A stretch of 64,000 bases of DNA, from the NCBI RefSeq assembly GCF_027596085.1, contig NC_072452.1:6640790-6704789 (forward strand), read 5' to 3'. The notes under the pieces are model-generated. The model saw nothing but the letters and a program-made list of their open reading frames with translations, searched no databases and was not told the origin of the DNA. Position numbers and translations under genes: made by a program. The DNA is from Anoplopoma fimbria (lineage: Eukaryota > Chordata > Actinopteri > Perciformes > Anoplopomatidae). Positions 13,040-24,427 of this stretch are shown in pieces; the stretch's first letter is position 1, and each line of letters starts with the position of its first letter.

Positions 13040-13260
13040 CCAAGCTCCCTGGCGTCACGGGACGTGAAAACGAAAGTCAGACCAATGGCTGACAGACAGA
13101 CACACAGACAGCTGCTGTTGACCAAAGTACACAACTACGTCACGTCTGCGGCAGTGACGTCAGCCTGCTGTATATCAATGAACGTAACACCTCAGTGTGT
13201 GTGTGTGTGTCGGCGCTCTTCAAAGTAGAATCCCGACATCTAGAGAGACCACATCTGCTA
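13040..13260. promoter_or_regulatory. Candidate vamp7 promoter with CRE sites
   Basis: A CpG-containing patch upstream of vamp7 holds a perfect palindromic CRE, TGACGTCA, at 13155-13162. Further CRE half-sites (CGTCA/TGACG) lie near 13053 and 13139. CRE/ATF sites are frequent in promoters of broadly expressed genes. The non-coding first exon of vamp7 probably lies here, but its donor could not be fixed. Confidence 0.4.
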
Positions 13261-13546
13261 GCAGGCTAGCTGGAGCTAAAGCTAATCCCTGTCGAGTGAC
13301 TTCTGGTTTGCAGACCTGCAGACAGGGCAGAGCTCACTGTGCGAGGTGGTTAATGTAGTTCTTAGCACGTTCATGAGGCTATGTGCTCGATTGAATTGGT
13401 TTTTTTAAAAAACTACATTCTTTTTTACTTCCGGTTATGCAGTGAAACGTCACATGTTTTTATACATACGTCACGAGAGGGCGACGGGTTAAAGGCGCAG
13501 GTTGGTATTAGAGCCCTTGGCGGGGTCTTACAGGCAACTTAGCATA

Positions 13547-13780
13547 CAGTAACAGTGAAAAGTTTGTTCACACCTTCTCATTCAACTACTTTGAAGAATG
13601 TAAAATATAAAACATATTCTGGTTTGTTGAGCATTTGTTTGTTTACCACATAATTCCATATGTGTTCCTTCATAGTTTGGATGTCTTCAATATTAATCTA
13701 CAATGTAGAAAAAAATAATTTAAAAAAATAAAGAAAAACCATTGAATGAGAAGGTGTGTCCAAACTTTTGACTGGTACTG
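13547..13780. mobile_element. Tc1/mariner-type MITE, intact copy
   Basis: This 234-bp element is flanked by TA on both sides. The right end is GAAGGTGTGTCC ... ACTGGTACTG. The left end is a diverged version, CAGTAACAGTGAAAAGTTTG. The interior has no coding capacity. The same family occurs at 14403-15072. The ends match the widespread fish Tc1-like CAGTACCAGTCAAAAGTTTG terminus. Confidence 0.8.
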
Positions 13781-13784
13781 TAAG

Positions 13785-13885
13785 ATAAGATAAGATAAAA
13801 TAAGATAATCCTTTATTAGTCCTGCAGCGGGGAAATGTACAGGATTACAGAAGCATAGAGGATAGTGCAAACAAGAGACATAGTA
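13785..13885. repeat. (GATAA)n stretch plus CCTTTATTAGTCC repeat core
   Basis: Several AAGAT/GATAA units run into TCCTTTATTAGTCCTGCAGC, the same dispersed repeat core seen at 12340. It abuts the MITE on its left. Confidence 0.5.
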
Positions 13886-13895
13886 AAAGAAAACA

Positions 13896-14160
13896 AGATT
13901 ACATTACATTTACATTACAGTCATTTAGCAGACGCTTTTATCCAAAGTGACTTACAATAAGTGTATTCAACATAGGTATTCAAGAGAACTACTAGTCACC
14001 AGAAGTCATAAGTGCATCTCCTTTCTTAAACAAGCATCTAAAAGCATAAACCAGAGCAAACAAGCATCTAAGAGCATAAACCAGAGCAAAAGTACAGTGC
14101 AGAAACAAACTAATACGAATACAATAAGTGCTAAGTGGAAGGCACACACTAAAATAAGTA
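13896..14160 (-). repeat. SINE-like element with L2-type tail, minus orientation
   Basis: On the minus strand the unit ends in the tail GTCACTTTGGATAAAAGCGT then CTGCTAAATGACTG and TGTAA-type repeats. That is the 3' tail shared by salmonid HpaI SINEs and their partner L2-clade LINE. A 30-bp block (AAACAAGCATCTAAAAGC ...) is duplicated in tandem near 14025-14085. A close copy lies at 42556-42900. Confidence 0.6.
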
Positions 14161-14402
14161 TTATAAATAAGCAAATGAGCAATAAAAAACAGTAAAGAAT
14201 CCACAATAACTGAAATATTATATATACAGACAGAATAACTATGATAACTATTATTGCACAGTGTATTTGTATTGCAACATACGCTGTATACGTATAACTC
14301 TATTGTTATTCTTCAACAAAACATAGCAGGGATGGTCCCTTGATAAAAATGGCAATACATTATATCACTACCGTGTACACTACATTTATATGCCCACATA
14401 TA

Positions 14403-15072
14403 CAGTACCAGTCAAAAGTTTGGACACACCTTTGTAGTGTATTTTATCATATTCTGCTATACCTTGCTGTAATGAGGCCATGAAGTTGTTGCATCGTGTG
14501 TGATGTTGAGAGTCTGGGTACTCAGGAACTGCCCTAACAATGACCTCATGACCTACATACGACATGACAACCTTGTTTATAGTGATGTTTACACAGATGG
14601 AAGATTCTAGGTTCTCAGGAAGGTATTTCAAAAAGCGTATGTTTTGTGCTGCTCAATATGTTTTGTGCCTTTGTGCGCATTGAGGGGATGCACAACACAG
14701 ATATAAGTCCAGACTGAAGGCTGAGAGCCTCAGTCCATGCTGAATCTCTGTATGGGCGCCATTCTGCGCAGAATTACTTCAGATGCATTGACTCAATAAA
14801 GAAAATTGTTGAAACTGCATCAACGGACCTGGACATCTTCCTTTATCCTTTGATAAATTATATACTACACCTTCTCATTCAACTACTTTGAAGAATCTAA
14901 AATCTAAAAAATATTCTGGTTTGTTGAACATTTGTTTACCACATAATTCCATATGTGTTCCTTCATAGTTTGGATGTCTTCAATGTTAATCTACAATGTA
15001 GAAAAAAATAAAAATAAAAATAAAGAGAAACCATTTAATGAGAAGGTGTGTCCATACTTTTGACTGGTACTG
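14403..15072. mobile_element. Tc1/mariner-type MITE interrupted by a solo LTR
   Basis: The left end CAGTACCAGTCAAAAGTTTG and right end CAAACTTTTGACTGG-like (one mismatch, ATACTTTTGACTGGTACTG) form a terminal inverted repeat of about 30 bp, flanked by TA. Removing the LTR (14433-14869) and one 4-bp duplication leaves 229 bp, close to the 234 bp of the copy at 13547. The right end is 95 bp from the polr1d start codon. Confidence 0.85.
14433..14869 (+). mobile_element. Solo LTR inserted in the MITE
   Basis: This 437-bp unit begins TGTAGTGTATTTTATCA and ends TGATAAATTATATACTACA, so it has the TG...CA rule and a longer imperfect inverted end. The direct repeat CCTT flanks it (14429-14432 and 14870-14873). 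Joining the flanks restores the MITE sequence exactly as seen at 13573. AATAAA near 14795 fits an LTR polyadenylation signal in plus orientation. No internal retroelement genes remain. Family (Gypsy or endogenous retrovirus) is not decided. Confidence 0.85.
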
Positions 15073-15074
15073 TA

Positions 15075-15167
15075 CGTCAAAGCCCTGAACCTCCCTCTTG
15101 CCTGTCAGACCGCGGTGAGGGCTGAATCCTCGCGTGTCTGTATTGACGTACAGTCGGTATGTGAAGC
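15075..15167 (+). promoter_or_regulatory. polr1d proximal promoter / 5' UTR
   Basis: Only about 93 bp separate the MITE end from the polr1d ATG. This strip is relatively GC-rich and contains a CRE-like TTGACGTA at about 15143. No TATA box is evident. It must hold the 5' UTR and core promoter unless an upstream exon exists beyond the transposons. Confidence 0.45.
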
Positions 15168-16619
15168 ATGGCTGTTGAAGGAGAAAAGAAACCCGTGCTG
15201 GAGATGGTAAGATGCTTAAACTCCTTTCTTTTAAAAAAAATACTGTTTATATAAATACTGTTTGTTATTATTAAGCTGTTTTTGTAAGAAAATATTCAAA
15301 TAAAGAAGCTTATTGCAGCATTTCGACCGCCCGCAAACGCCTCACGTGGGCAGCTATGGAAGCTATCGGTGAGAAAACAAATCTTCCACCAGAAAACCAA
15401 ACTACAGCAATAAATGTTCTCTTGTGCAGCATAGTTTGCTTTGTGTACTGATATTACAAGGTGCATTATGTAGAGCTCAGCTAAGGTTACCTGAACGTAA
15501 ATCCCTTTACATGCTTTTCATTGCATCGCAGTCCATTGCTGATTCAGAGATTCTCCACTAGGGGGCGGTATAGAAACAGCTGTTCCCTCAGCTTCTCAGT
15601 GTGCAACATGTTAAGCTGATGCTTGTCAATGTCATAATAACTAATGGATGTATTATGCATAATAGTTCCATCTCAAGGGGATTGCTTGTCCGACTCAATC
15701 ATCTTTAAGCGGGTGGTCTTTCTGTTTAGAGTTGGATGTGCTATGTGTGTTATGTTGTAATTAACACTTCTTATTGTTTTTGTTTGTTTTAGGTCCAGGC
15801 CGATGGGGCTGATGAAGGGTGTGTGACATTTGTGCTGCATGAGGAAGACCATACACTGGGCAATTCCCTCAGATATATGATTATGAAGACGTAAGTTGTT
15901 GTTTTTTAATGTTTTTTTTTAACAAACTTTAAACTCAGGTTTTGAACTTTTTGTATTAAGACAGATTTAACCCCTCTACTCCCATGGAGCACGTTTAAAG
16001 AACAAAAAGGCATGACTGATTGTTCATTTGTGTCATTTGGGGATTTGATTCCAGCTTTTTTTTTTTACTTACAACGTATACAGTTCATTCTGACAATTAA
16101 TTATATTAATAACAACAATAATGTTGATATCCAAAAAGAGTCTTCACGGTGCGTATGTGGTTTTGATCCCAGTGTTTTTGTTCTCAGTGACCTGAGATGA
16201 GTCGATAGTAGAGAACTCGTAATAATGCTAACACACCTCCACCCATTTTAAGCAAAACATTGATGATAATAATCACAAATCTTGCTTTCACTTCCTTGTT
16301 TTCCGTCAGCGTGGATGTGGATTTTTGTGGCTACACCATCACCCATCCGTCCGAGAGCAAGATCAACTTTCGCATTCAAACAAGAGGTGAGAGACACTCC
16401 CTCAAAAACCCCACAGCACTCCATCTCCTGTTTCTTCTTCTTGCAATCCATGTTAGTTTATGGGTGCACACATGCGTAGGAAAGCCAGAGAGGAAACGTT
16501 TTGGGTCTGTGTTGCAGAGTAAACACGTTGATTGGAGTCTGGTGCATTCACTTGTCCACTCAGCCCAACACGAAAAGCCAGGTACTGACTTTGAGTAACA
16601 CACAGACAGATGGCACAAC

Positions 16620-16679
<60 letters not shown>

Positions 16680-18251
16680 AACACAAACACAAACACACAC
16701 CCTGTTCTTGCGCTTTGCACAAAGTGCCTACAGATAACAGGAGCCCTGACCATCACATGAAAGGACTCTGTGAGACTTAGAAAACAACTTGTTTTTGTTG
16801 TTGAGCTAAGTATCAGGATGCCTGAAGGATCTTTCCTCCATGGCAGATAAACACACAATAACCTTTTAAGCAAAAGCAAAAACCCTAGTTTGCACTGTGC
16901 TTTTAGACATTCAGCCAGCGGATATCTCTTCACGTCTTTCTTTTAATTATTGCTCCTAAATGTCAATGGGTGGGGTGACTCCACATCAATCGGGAGAAGA
17001 GGACCAGAACAGCATCGCAACAAACATTTCTCTTCATTCATTTGATTTCAGTATAAGTCGATTACATGACCACAACAAGATACTTGAGTATTCACTGATG
17101 CTTAAAAAATCTTAACATACTCAGTTTATAATGATAAGAAACAAAGATTTTCTTAGCATTGTTTTTTGGGGGAAAATTCATCTCTGAGTATTTTTTTCAT
17201 ATTAGTTTGTACTTTTTGATTTACTGTAATAAATAAAAAAATACTTTAAAAGTGATTTGCTATCCGCTGCTTACAAACAGATTGTATTTAGTGGCAGTTT
17301 GTGTCAAGTTTCAGAAATGATTATCATGTGAAAATTGTAGATACATTTGATATTTGTTTTTTGACTAGAGACAACGATCCCTTGCTGTAAATTTTTCTCT
17401 TGGATGCTGCAAATTTGGTGAACAGGGCTCTTGACCAGCGTCTGGTTCTTGCTTGGTCCCTTAATTTCTCCGGCAACTCTGGCAGCCCTCATCGTGGCTG
17501 CCTACATTCGCAACATCATATTCTATCATTTCAAACCAATCGGTCCAGCTTTTGCTGAATCTTGCAGAGATGATTGACCCATAGTATGTGTTGTTATTAC
17601 TATTAGTGGTGGTGGTCTTTCTTACGGCATCCGCTGTCTGTTTCAGGGGGGATTCCGGCTACGGAGCCGCTGCGGAGGGGCCTGAATGAGCTCAGTGATG
17701 TTTGTCAACACGTCCTCAACACCTTTCAGGTGAGCCTAAGTGTCCATCACTCACTGAGAGAGACTGAAAAGCAGTGGATCAGCATTGATCCATTTAAGAA
17801 GGTTCAGGTGGAACACAGTCCAACCGAAATCTTTCCGGCTTAACTCACAAGCACACATTTCCTGTCAGCTGATCCATATTGAAAGCATGTGTACTGAGCA
17901 GGGAGCATTGTACTTCACCTTCTTGTGTCAGCTGCTGAACCTGCTGAAGGGTGAGTGTCTCTGCCAACAACAGGGCTCCTGTTCAGAAGCTGACCCGGTG
18001 CCGTGACCTCTCTCTACAGAGGGGGGGCAAGCAAGAAGCAAACAATTATGGTCTGCACAAGGAATGATAATATTTCCATGTTGGCTACAGGAAGAAACCC
18101 CTGTCTGTTTAGCTCTCACTGTGCTGGTACCACAGTGAAAGGAAGGCCGCCCCCCGCGCTGTGTCGACTCCAATTCTGACTGTTTTCTTTCATTTTGTTC
18201 CAGGCAAGAGTTAATGAGTTCAAAGAGAGGCAGGAGCAGCCGATGGAATGA
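15168..18251 (+). CDS. polr1d: RNA polymerase I and III subunit D (AC19/RPAC2), complete
   Basis: This small subunit pairs with POLR1C as the alpha-like assembly platform of RNA polymerases I and III in the nucleus, and so is needed for rRNA, 5S and tRNA synthesis. Exons are 15168-15206, 15793-15890, 16310-16386, 17647-17729 and 18204-18251, all with GT/AG borders. The product is 114 aa. The signature [18 protein letters not shown] is encoded in exon 2 and is characteristic of the RPB11/AC19 fold. [20 protein letters not shown] follows, then a C-terminal helix with [16 protein letters not shown]. The N-terminus is shorter than the human 133-aa form but starts at the conserved EGEKK segment. 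ATTAAA near 18491 may be the polyadenylation signal. Confidence 0.96.
16621..16698. repeat. (AC)n microsatellite in polr1d intron 3
   Basis: An uninterrupted AC run of about 44 bp is followed by AC broken by AAC units to about 16698. Confidence 0.95.
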
Positions 18252-21009
18252 GGAGCATCACGTATGTTTGACTGTGAAGCTGCCAGACACAGCGTCTACA
18301 AACAAACTAAAGATGTGTGATCGTGATATGTCCCTTTTTTATATATATATATATATTGTATAAGATAGCTCTCGAAATGGTTTGATCATGTCACATTCAC
18401 ACACTTGTACAGTTTTTCTTTTTTCATAGTATGTTTTGGATTGATGTGGTATGCATGTGTTTGGAATGATTAGAGGAATACTTTTAAGACATTAAACTCA
18501 GTCAAAGAATACCATTTTTCTTCTTTTTTTGCGTGTGTGTTATTCTGAAACGAACACTAAATTGCTCTCATCTGTCTTTTGAAGCCGTATTTGTTGAGTG
18601 AAGGAAGAAGTGGAAGCTATATTTCCTTATTAGCAGAGGAATGTGGTGCAGGGGGAACTTCGTATGGTGCCAGGAAGACAGGGGGGGAAATGAGAGGAGA
18701 CGAGTGTAAATAATGAGGTTAAGATTATTTTTCAGTCACGTGTTCACGTCTGTCAGTCATAAAATTGAAGCCACAGCCTGCAGTTTTTCCTACCTGCACC
18801 TCTAAAGCTCACTAATCATAACGTCATATGTTGTTAGTTTAATCTGTGCGAGCCTCTTTGGTCAGCAGCAGGTTAGCTGTTTCTCCCTGCTTCAAAGTTA
18901 ACCGTCTCCTGGTCCTACCTTCATTTTTAGCATCCCTCAGTGAGAAAACGAGTTAAGCAAATTGAATAAGTGGAGGATGATGGTGAAAGTCAAGTGTAAC
19001 ATTAGCATAAGTAGATGAGTCATAAAAGTAAGCTGACCGTATCATAAGGGTGCCTTTTTATGGTGAATGAATTCAACTTTTGTAAGAGAATGAATGTGTT
19101 TTACTGTGATCCCGTAGATGTTGATGACAGGACTCAAACTGCCTTATTCAAAGTTATTTCCCTTTCAACTTTTTGCAACTGCGCAGCACAATTTAAAGCG
19201 CACGCTCTGGAAGGGAAATTCCCCCCCAAAACTCACATGTCACATGTTCAAGACCACATCAAGAGTGAGCACAAGACTTGAAATATTGTTTGTGCAGAAA
19301 ACAATTTACCCACGGGGACACAGGGAGACCGCTGTGAATAAATGTTTCTCTAGGCAAGAGATATTTTTTTTGCCTTTTTTGTCAGATAGTACTGCTAAGA
19401 TAGAGGGGGAGAGAACAGGGGACGACATGCAGCAAAGGACTGTGGGTAGGTTTCAAATACGAGGACGCTGCTGAACGTTGGTCGTTTAATGTGGTTTTGG
19501 TCAAAAAGCTCAGATTTTAGTAAAGGAAGTCCTCACTCATTCCCAGTGTCATTTGAAACACATTCTGACATTTCAGTGCATGCTTCTTTCACCAGGAATA
19601 AGCGTTTCTTCTTGTTTTTCAAATATCTTATAATGCAGCACTTATTTAAATTATCAGTTTGAATTGCTGCATTATTGTTGTAATTTAATGCGGTTATTTT
19701 AGGTTTGTGCCATTGAGGTTTATTAATGCAGCAGTGTATGTGTGTGTGACCTCAGGGATTGTTGAATACAACCAGGGCCTGTGTGGTTTTTGAGACTCAA
19801 AATGATTTTCTTAGGTATTGCTCAATAGTTTTCTCTGAAACGTGGACATTGAACCTGTATAAATAACTCTGAGGCGAGATGAGAAAATAAACAATATACA
19901 CTGCCTTGTGAAACTTGTGGCTGTTTCCAAGAAATGGCTTCGCCAAATAAAAAATAATTCAAATCTGGCTGATGTGAAAGATCTTTTTGGCGATTTGGCA
20001 GTTATCTCTATGAAGCTGCTTCTTGGAACCGGCCCATGTCTAGTTGTCCAAAGCAATCAGTTCAAACCAGCAATAACTTTGTAAAAGGGAATTTGTTTCC
20101 TTTGACGATCTTTTACTGAAATGTGATGTAAACTAAATGTAACTTGTCCTCAAGAAATACAGCCAAAGACACGAACCCCGTGACGAGATATGCAACCTCT
20201 GACGGTCTTTCAGTAACAGAGAAGATTGTTTATGTTCACTCCTGTCAAGCGTGCACCGCTCCATAATACCACAGCTGTGCACTGATTTTCGAGGAATTTT
20301 TGAGAATTTCATAGAAGCGCTCTCATGCTCATAGAGCTGATGTTACAAATGAGATGCAAAGTGCATAACATGATATGATACATGAACAGTAAAAGTCAGC
20401 AGGTCTTACAGTATCTTTTCCAAACTTTCTACAAGATGTTTCATTGTAAATAACATTCAGTTTTACTATATAGGACATTTCATACGACTGCCATAGACTC
20501 AATGTGCTTGAAAAGAAACAGAAAATATGAGATAGGAAGGCATTTCTATAATCAATTTCAGTGATAACTTAACTAAAGTAATGCAAAACTAAACAAACAA
20601 AATAAAATAATTGACCAAAACATCGCCTGAAGTCAAGGAAGAAAAATTGAATCAGAATGTGACCCGGTGCCCCTAACAGAGTGCTGCACAAATTGAGCAT
20701 ATTGTGACTCATTCTAGACCCTCTACATGTCTGGTCATCCAAGCTACACTGAACAAAAATAATAAAGTGATCTGGAATCCAAACATCTAGAGTGCCCTTA
20801 TACTGTACCAATGCCTTTAGAAATACGCAGGCCAAGAGTGTGAGCCTGATTATGAGTAGGCATGGTAGTGTGGTGCATGAACTCAAAGGTTGACAGCATG
20901 TGACATAGCAAGTCAACAGACAATCGGAATCTGTTCTACATACATAGAATAGTAAAAATACAATAAAGATATAAAAAAAAAATCATATTAAACAATTAAG
21001 AAACATGTA
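18252..21009. other. Intergenic DNA right of polr1d
   Basis: The start is polr1d 3' UTR with a short (AT)n at about 18343. Beyond about 18500 I see no exon, RNA gene or complete transposon. Short open frames lack family signatures. Confidence 0.5.
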
Positions 21010-21577
21010 AAATGTAATTTTTTTTAAATGAAAGTGCTCGGTAGGAATGTGCTAAAATATATTCTGAGGGATGTGCAATGGTTCACAGTATTAAGAATAA
21101 AAGTCCTGGAGGTGAACAGGTCTTGGTGGGTCAGCAGATTGCAGCCAATCACCTTCTCTGCAGAGCGAATGATACACTGTACCGGTTGATGATGGAGGAG
21201 GTGAGGATGGACTCAATGGAAGGTTGAACTTCTTCAGCTGCTGCAGGAAGAACATCCTCTTTTGGGATTTTTATAGCTCTAGGCCCTGGGCAATGATGGA
21301 TGGCAGGAAGAGAAAGGTCTCCACAGCGTTGACTGGGGAGTCACGCGGGCTGATGGGAACGAGTGGGGCAGGGTTCTTCCTTAGAATCCACAACCATCTC
21401 CACTGTCTTTATAGCGTTAGCTCTAAGTTATTCTTACAGCACCAGGTCACCTTATGGTCAATCTCCGACCTGTAGGCGAACCCATCCCCACCAGAGATGA
21501 GTCCAGTTAGGGTGCTGTCATCTACGAACTTCAGGAGCTTGATAAACTGGTGACTGGAGGTGCAGCTGTTGGATAAA
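21010..21577 (-). pseudogene. LINE reverse-transcriptase fragment, degraded
   Basis: Read on the minus strand, translation at about 21535-21370 gives LLKFVDDSTLTGLISGGDG, then a segment with WCCKNNLEL and KTVEMVVD. This is the region around the catalytic aspartates (usually FADDT, here FVDDS) and downstream of it in jockey-superfamily LINEs of fish. Stops and frameshifts interrupt the rest, and a leucine-rich remnant (FFLQQLKKFNL) is visible near 21230. It is a 5'-truncated dead copy. The clade (L2 or Rex1-like) is not resolved. Confidence 0.7.
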
Positions 21578-24385
21578 ACAGTAACTTTGGATAAAAGATC
21601 ACCAAATTCAGATATGCAGCCTTGGAGGGCGGTGAACTGTGAGCACTAGACAGGGAGATATAGATCTGATTCCCTGAGCTAAATACTCTAAAGAAGTGGT
21701 AGAACCAAATAAGATGTGTTTACATGATAAAATATCTGAATAAATAGCAGCCCTACCACCAACTGTGGCAGAGTCAGGCCTAGGATGGCTAGAGGTTTTC
21801 AATAACTGTGTTTTAGGGTCAGAGTCCACAGTGGAAGGACTCACTGTTAGAATGTACCCAAAGTCGTCAAACTCCGACGCTTGGTCAGTGCCCCTCAGCT
21901 TCTGATGCCGATTGGTGTATGGATCAAACAAACACAGGACTTTCTTCAAAAAGCCTTCTGTTTGTATCCCGTGAGCAGCTAAAATCAAACACTGACATTT
22001 TGTCTGACAGTCAATAATATTGTTTGTCATGTGACTCACCTGAGTCGCTAGCCACGTGACACGCTTGACAATCGGTAGTCAAGTGAGATGTGAGTCAATC
22101 AAGTTCACGTCAACCACGCTCTTTTCCTAAACTTAACTAAGTGGTTTGGCACCCTTAACCTTACTTCTTGCAAAGAAGGAGGGTTGTTTTGAATACACAC
22201 TATGCATGTAACCAGTCCCTGACACGTCCAGAACTGATGCTAGATGGGTTCGTAGAGCATCATAGTTTGAAGCTTGGGGCCATTGACCAAGCGTCTGTGT
22301 TTGACGAGATGGATGTATTAGTTGGAGATACAAGTGTCTGGTTCAGGTCTTTCTGTGAAACATATCATAGTCAATAGACATAAACTGGATATCATTAGTC
22401 AACTCTTCTGTTTCCATTCTAATAATGTGCATACCATCTGGTCTGCACATGCTTGATTAGTCCAAATTAATCAAAGTTTGGGATTAGGTCATATCCTGCA
22501 GCAGAACAGAAGTTTTTAAACCGGTGGTGGAATTAAAGTGGAGCAAACAAATTTGGTGAACGCATTTCCCTTCTCATGAAACAAAGACGAGTTTTTGAGG
22601 GTTTTCAATACAGCATTGTTTACGTCCATGCAGCAGTCTTCTACTTCTCTGCCTTTGATGGCAGCACATGTTGGTGCATGACAGTCCAGTCACTTGTCAA
22701 TCGGTGGAATAGTGTGAAACCCAGATAAAATAACAGATCCAAAGCTCTACTAAAGATGAAAAACCTTCAATGTATGCAGATATATTGTGTAACAATGAGA
22801 CTGCTTCAGTACTGACGGGAGATTACCCTAAATACATGCACACTACCTGAGTAAATAACTGAAACAACACAAATCCTATAAAATAATATTTATTACAGCA
22901 TACTCTCATCAAATAAGTATAAAGTATAAATGTGATTTAAAACACCAGGGCCAATATTCACATTTCATTTGATCTTCAACCTCAAATCACCTCTAAAAGT
23001 CTCAGACAGTCGCCTCTAGATGTATCAAAAAACAGGGAGAAAAACATATCCATATAAATACACATGAAGCCTTAATGGGTCACATGCTGCATCATCTGCC
23101 GATTTGATCACTCTATTACAGAGGAAAATGAAAATACTCTGTCCGAACATACTGAATAAATCAAAATCTATTTCAGTGTGGACACAGATTTGATTTTGCA
23201 AGAGCACACATTTACCTGGATTACATTTAATGGAAGCAATTTATATATATAAATATTTTTCTATGACCATTACAAACTTAAATAAATGTAATCCCCAAAA
23301 ACAATCGCTCCTTAAAAACAAATTGGTCAATTTTGGGATAATTCTCCCCCAGCTGCTCTCAGAAATCATTTCCAGCCACATGGAAAATTGTTGCAACATG
23401 ACCACTCACAAGAGGTGAAATATTTGGAAATAATAAATGCACACCTCATGCTGTGGTAATAAACAGCCTTCACGTCTCATGTGATATACTTTTTTAGAAA
23501 AATAGAAAAGCTTCATTGTAGGAGAGGTTAAGACTTATAGAGTGGATCAGACAGCTACACACGTACGACAGCACGAACACTGCAATAATAAAAGTACTCA
23601 TAAATGATCCCCTCTGTGTAGCATGACTGGAATCATCTGGTGTTTGTCAGTGTTCTAGGACAACAGCTGGCCTCCACATGACTCAGAGCGGTGATGGTTT
23701 CCAGATAAAAGATTTCCAAAGATTGGTTTCTCCACATGACAGTGGGCTCCTTTTCACTCTGGGATGATGTCACCGGGGTACATGGGCATCGGGAAGCTCA
23801 GCGACTGTGTGTGTTGATTGTCAGATAATTGGCTTTTGTGTCTTTATGCCGAGGCGCAGTCGTGTGTTAATATATAAAAAAAAAACTTTTGGAACATAAC
23901 TTGGAATCACAGTTTCCCTCTATCTCTCCCTGTGAGGTATCAAAGCTTCAACAGGTAGCACTTATCAGAGCTGTTATTCATACGTTGATTGGATATAACC
24001 ATCGGTCTCAGTCTGCTCGTAAATAATCCTGTACATAAATTTACATGCGGCATTAATAAACACTTTTTATAAATGTGTTGACCATGTTGGTCCACTGAGA
24101 AAACGTTCAGTCCTCTGCACAGGCCTCAGTGTGGGGAGTATGAACATATTTATCATACGTTGTTTCTGCAGTTAGTATGACGGCCTACAAACACAAGGTA
24201 CAGTCCTGTCCGGTTCGGATCCATCCTGGTTTGTTTTTTTCAGTCTCCTGTGAGTCCTGTAGAAGTGGCTTCTACCTCGCTCCATTTTCTCTCTCCTCAC
24301 TGGTCGGTTGTCAGTGGCAGCTGTTTCTCCGTGATGGGAGCTGATGGGAACGTGGGTTTTTTTGGCACAAGAAGTAAGAGAGTGC

Positions 24386-24425
<40 letters not shown>
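21578..24425. other. Intergenic DNA and 3' UTR of the endothelin receptor gene
   Basis: The right-hand part is the 3' UTR of the minus-strand receptor gene. Several AATAAA signals in that direction (for example near 24050 and 22890) could end the transcript, but I cannot choose between them. No other gene is seen. Confidence 0.45.
24389..24424. repeat. (TG)18 microsatellite directly after the receptor stop codon
   Basis: The tract is (CA)n in transcript sense and begins one base after the TAA stop at 24426-24428, so it is the first part of the 3' UTR. Confidence 0.95.

Positions 24426-24427
<2 letters not shown>

Noticed and set aside
19118..19474. 118-codon open frame right of polr1d
   Set aside because: It has no recognisable domain, promoter or splice context, and its composition is like the flanking DNA.
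21608..22039. 143-codon minus-strand open frame
   Set aside because: It lies next to a degraded LINE fragment, shows no known motif, and ordinary chance explains it.
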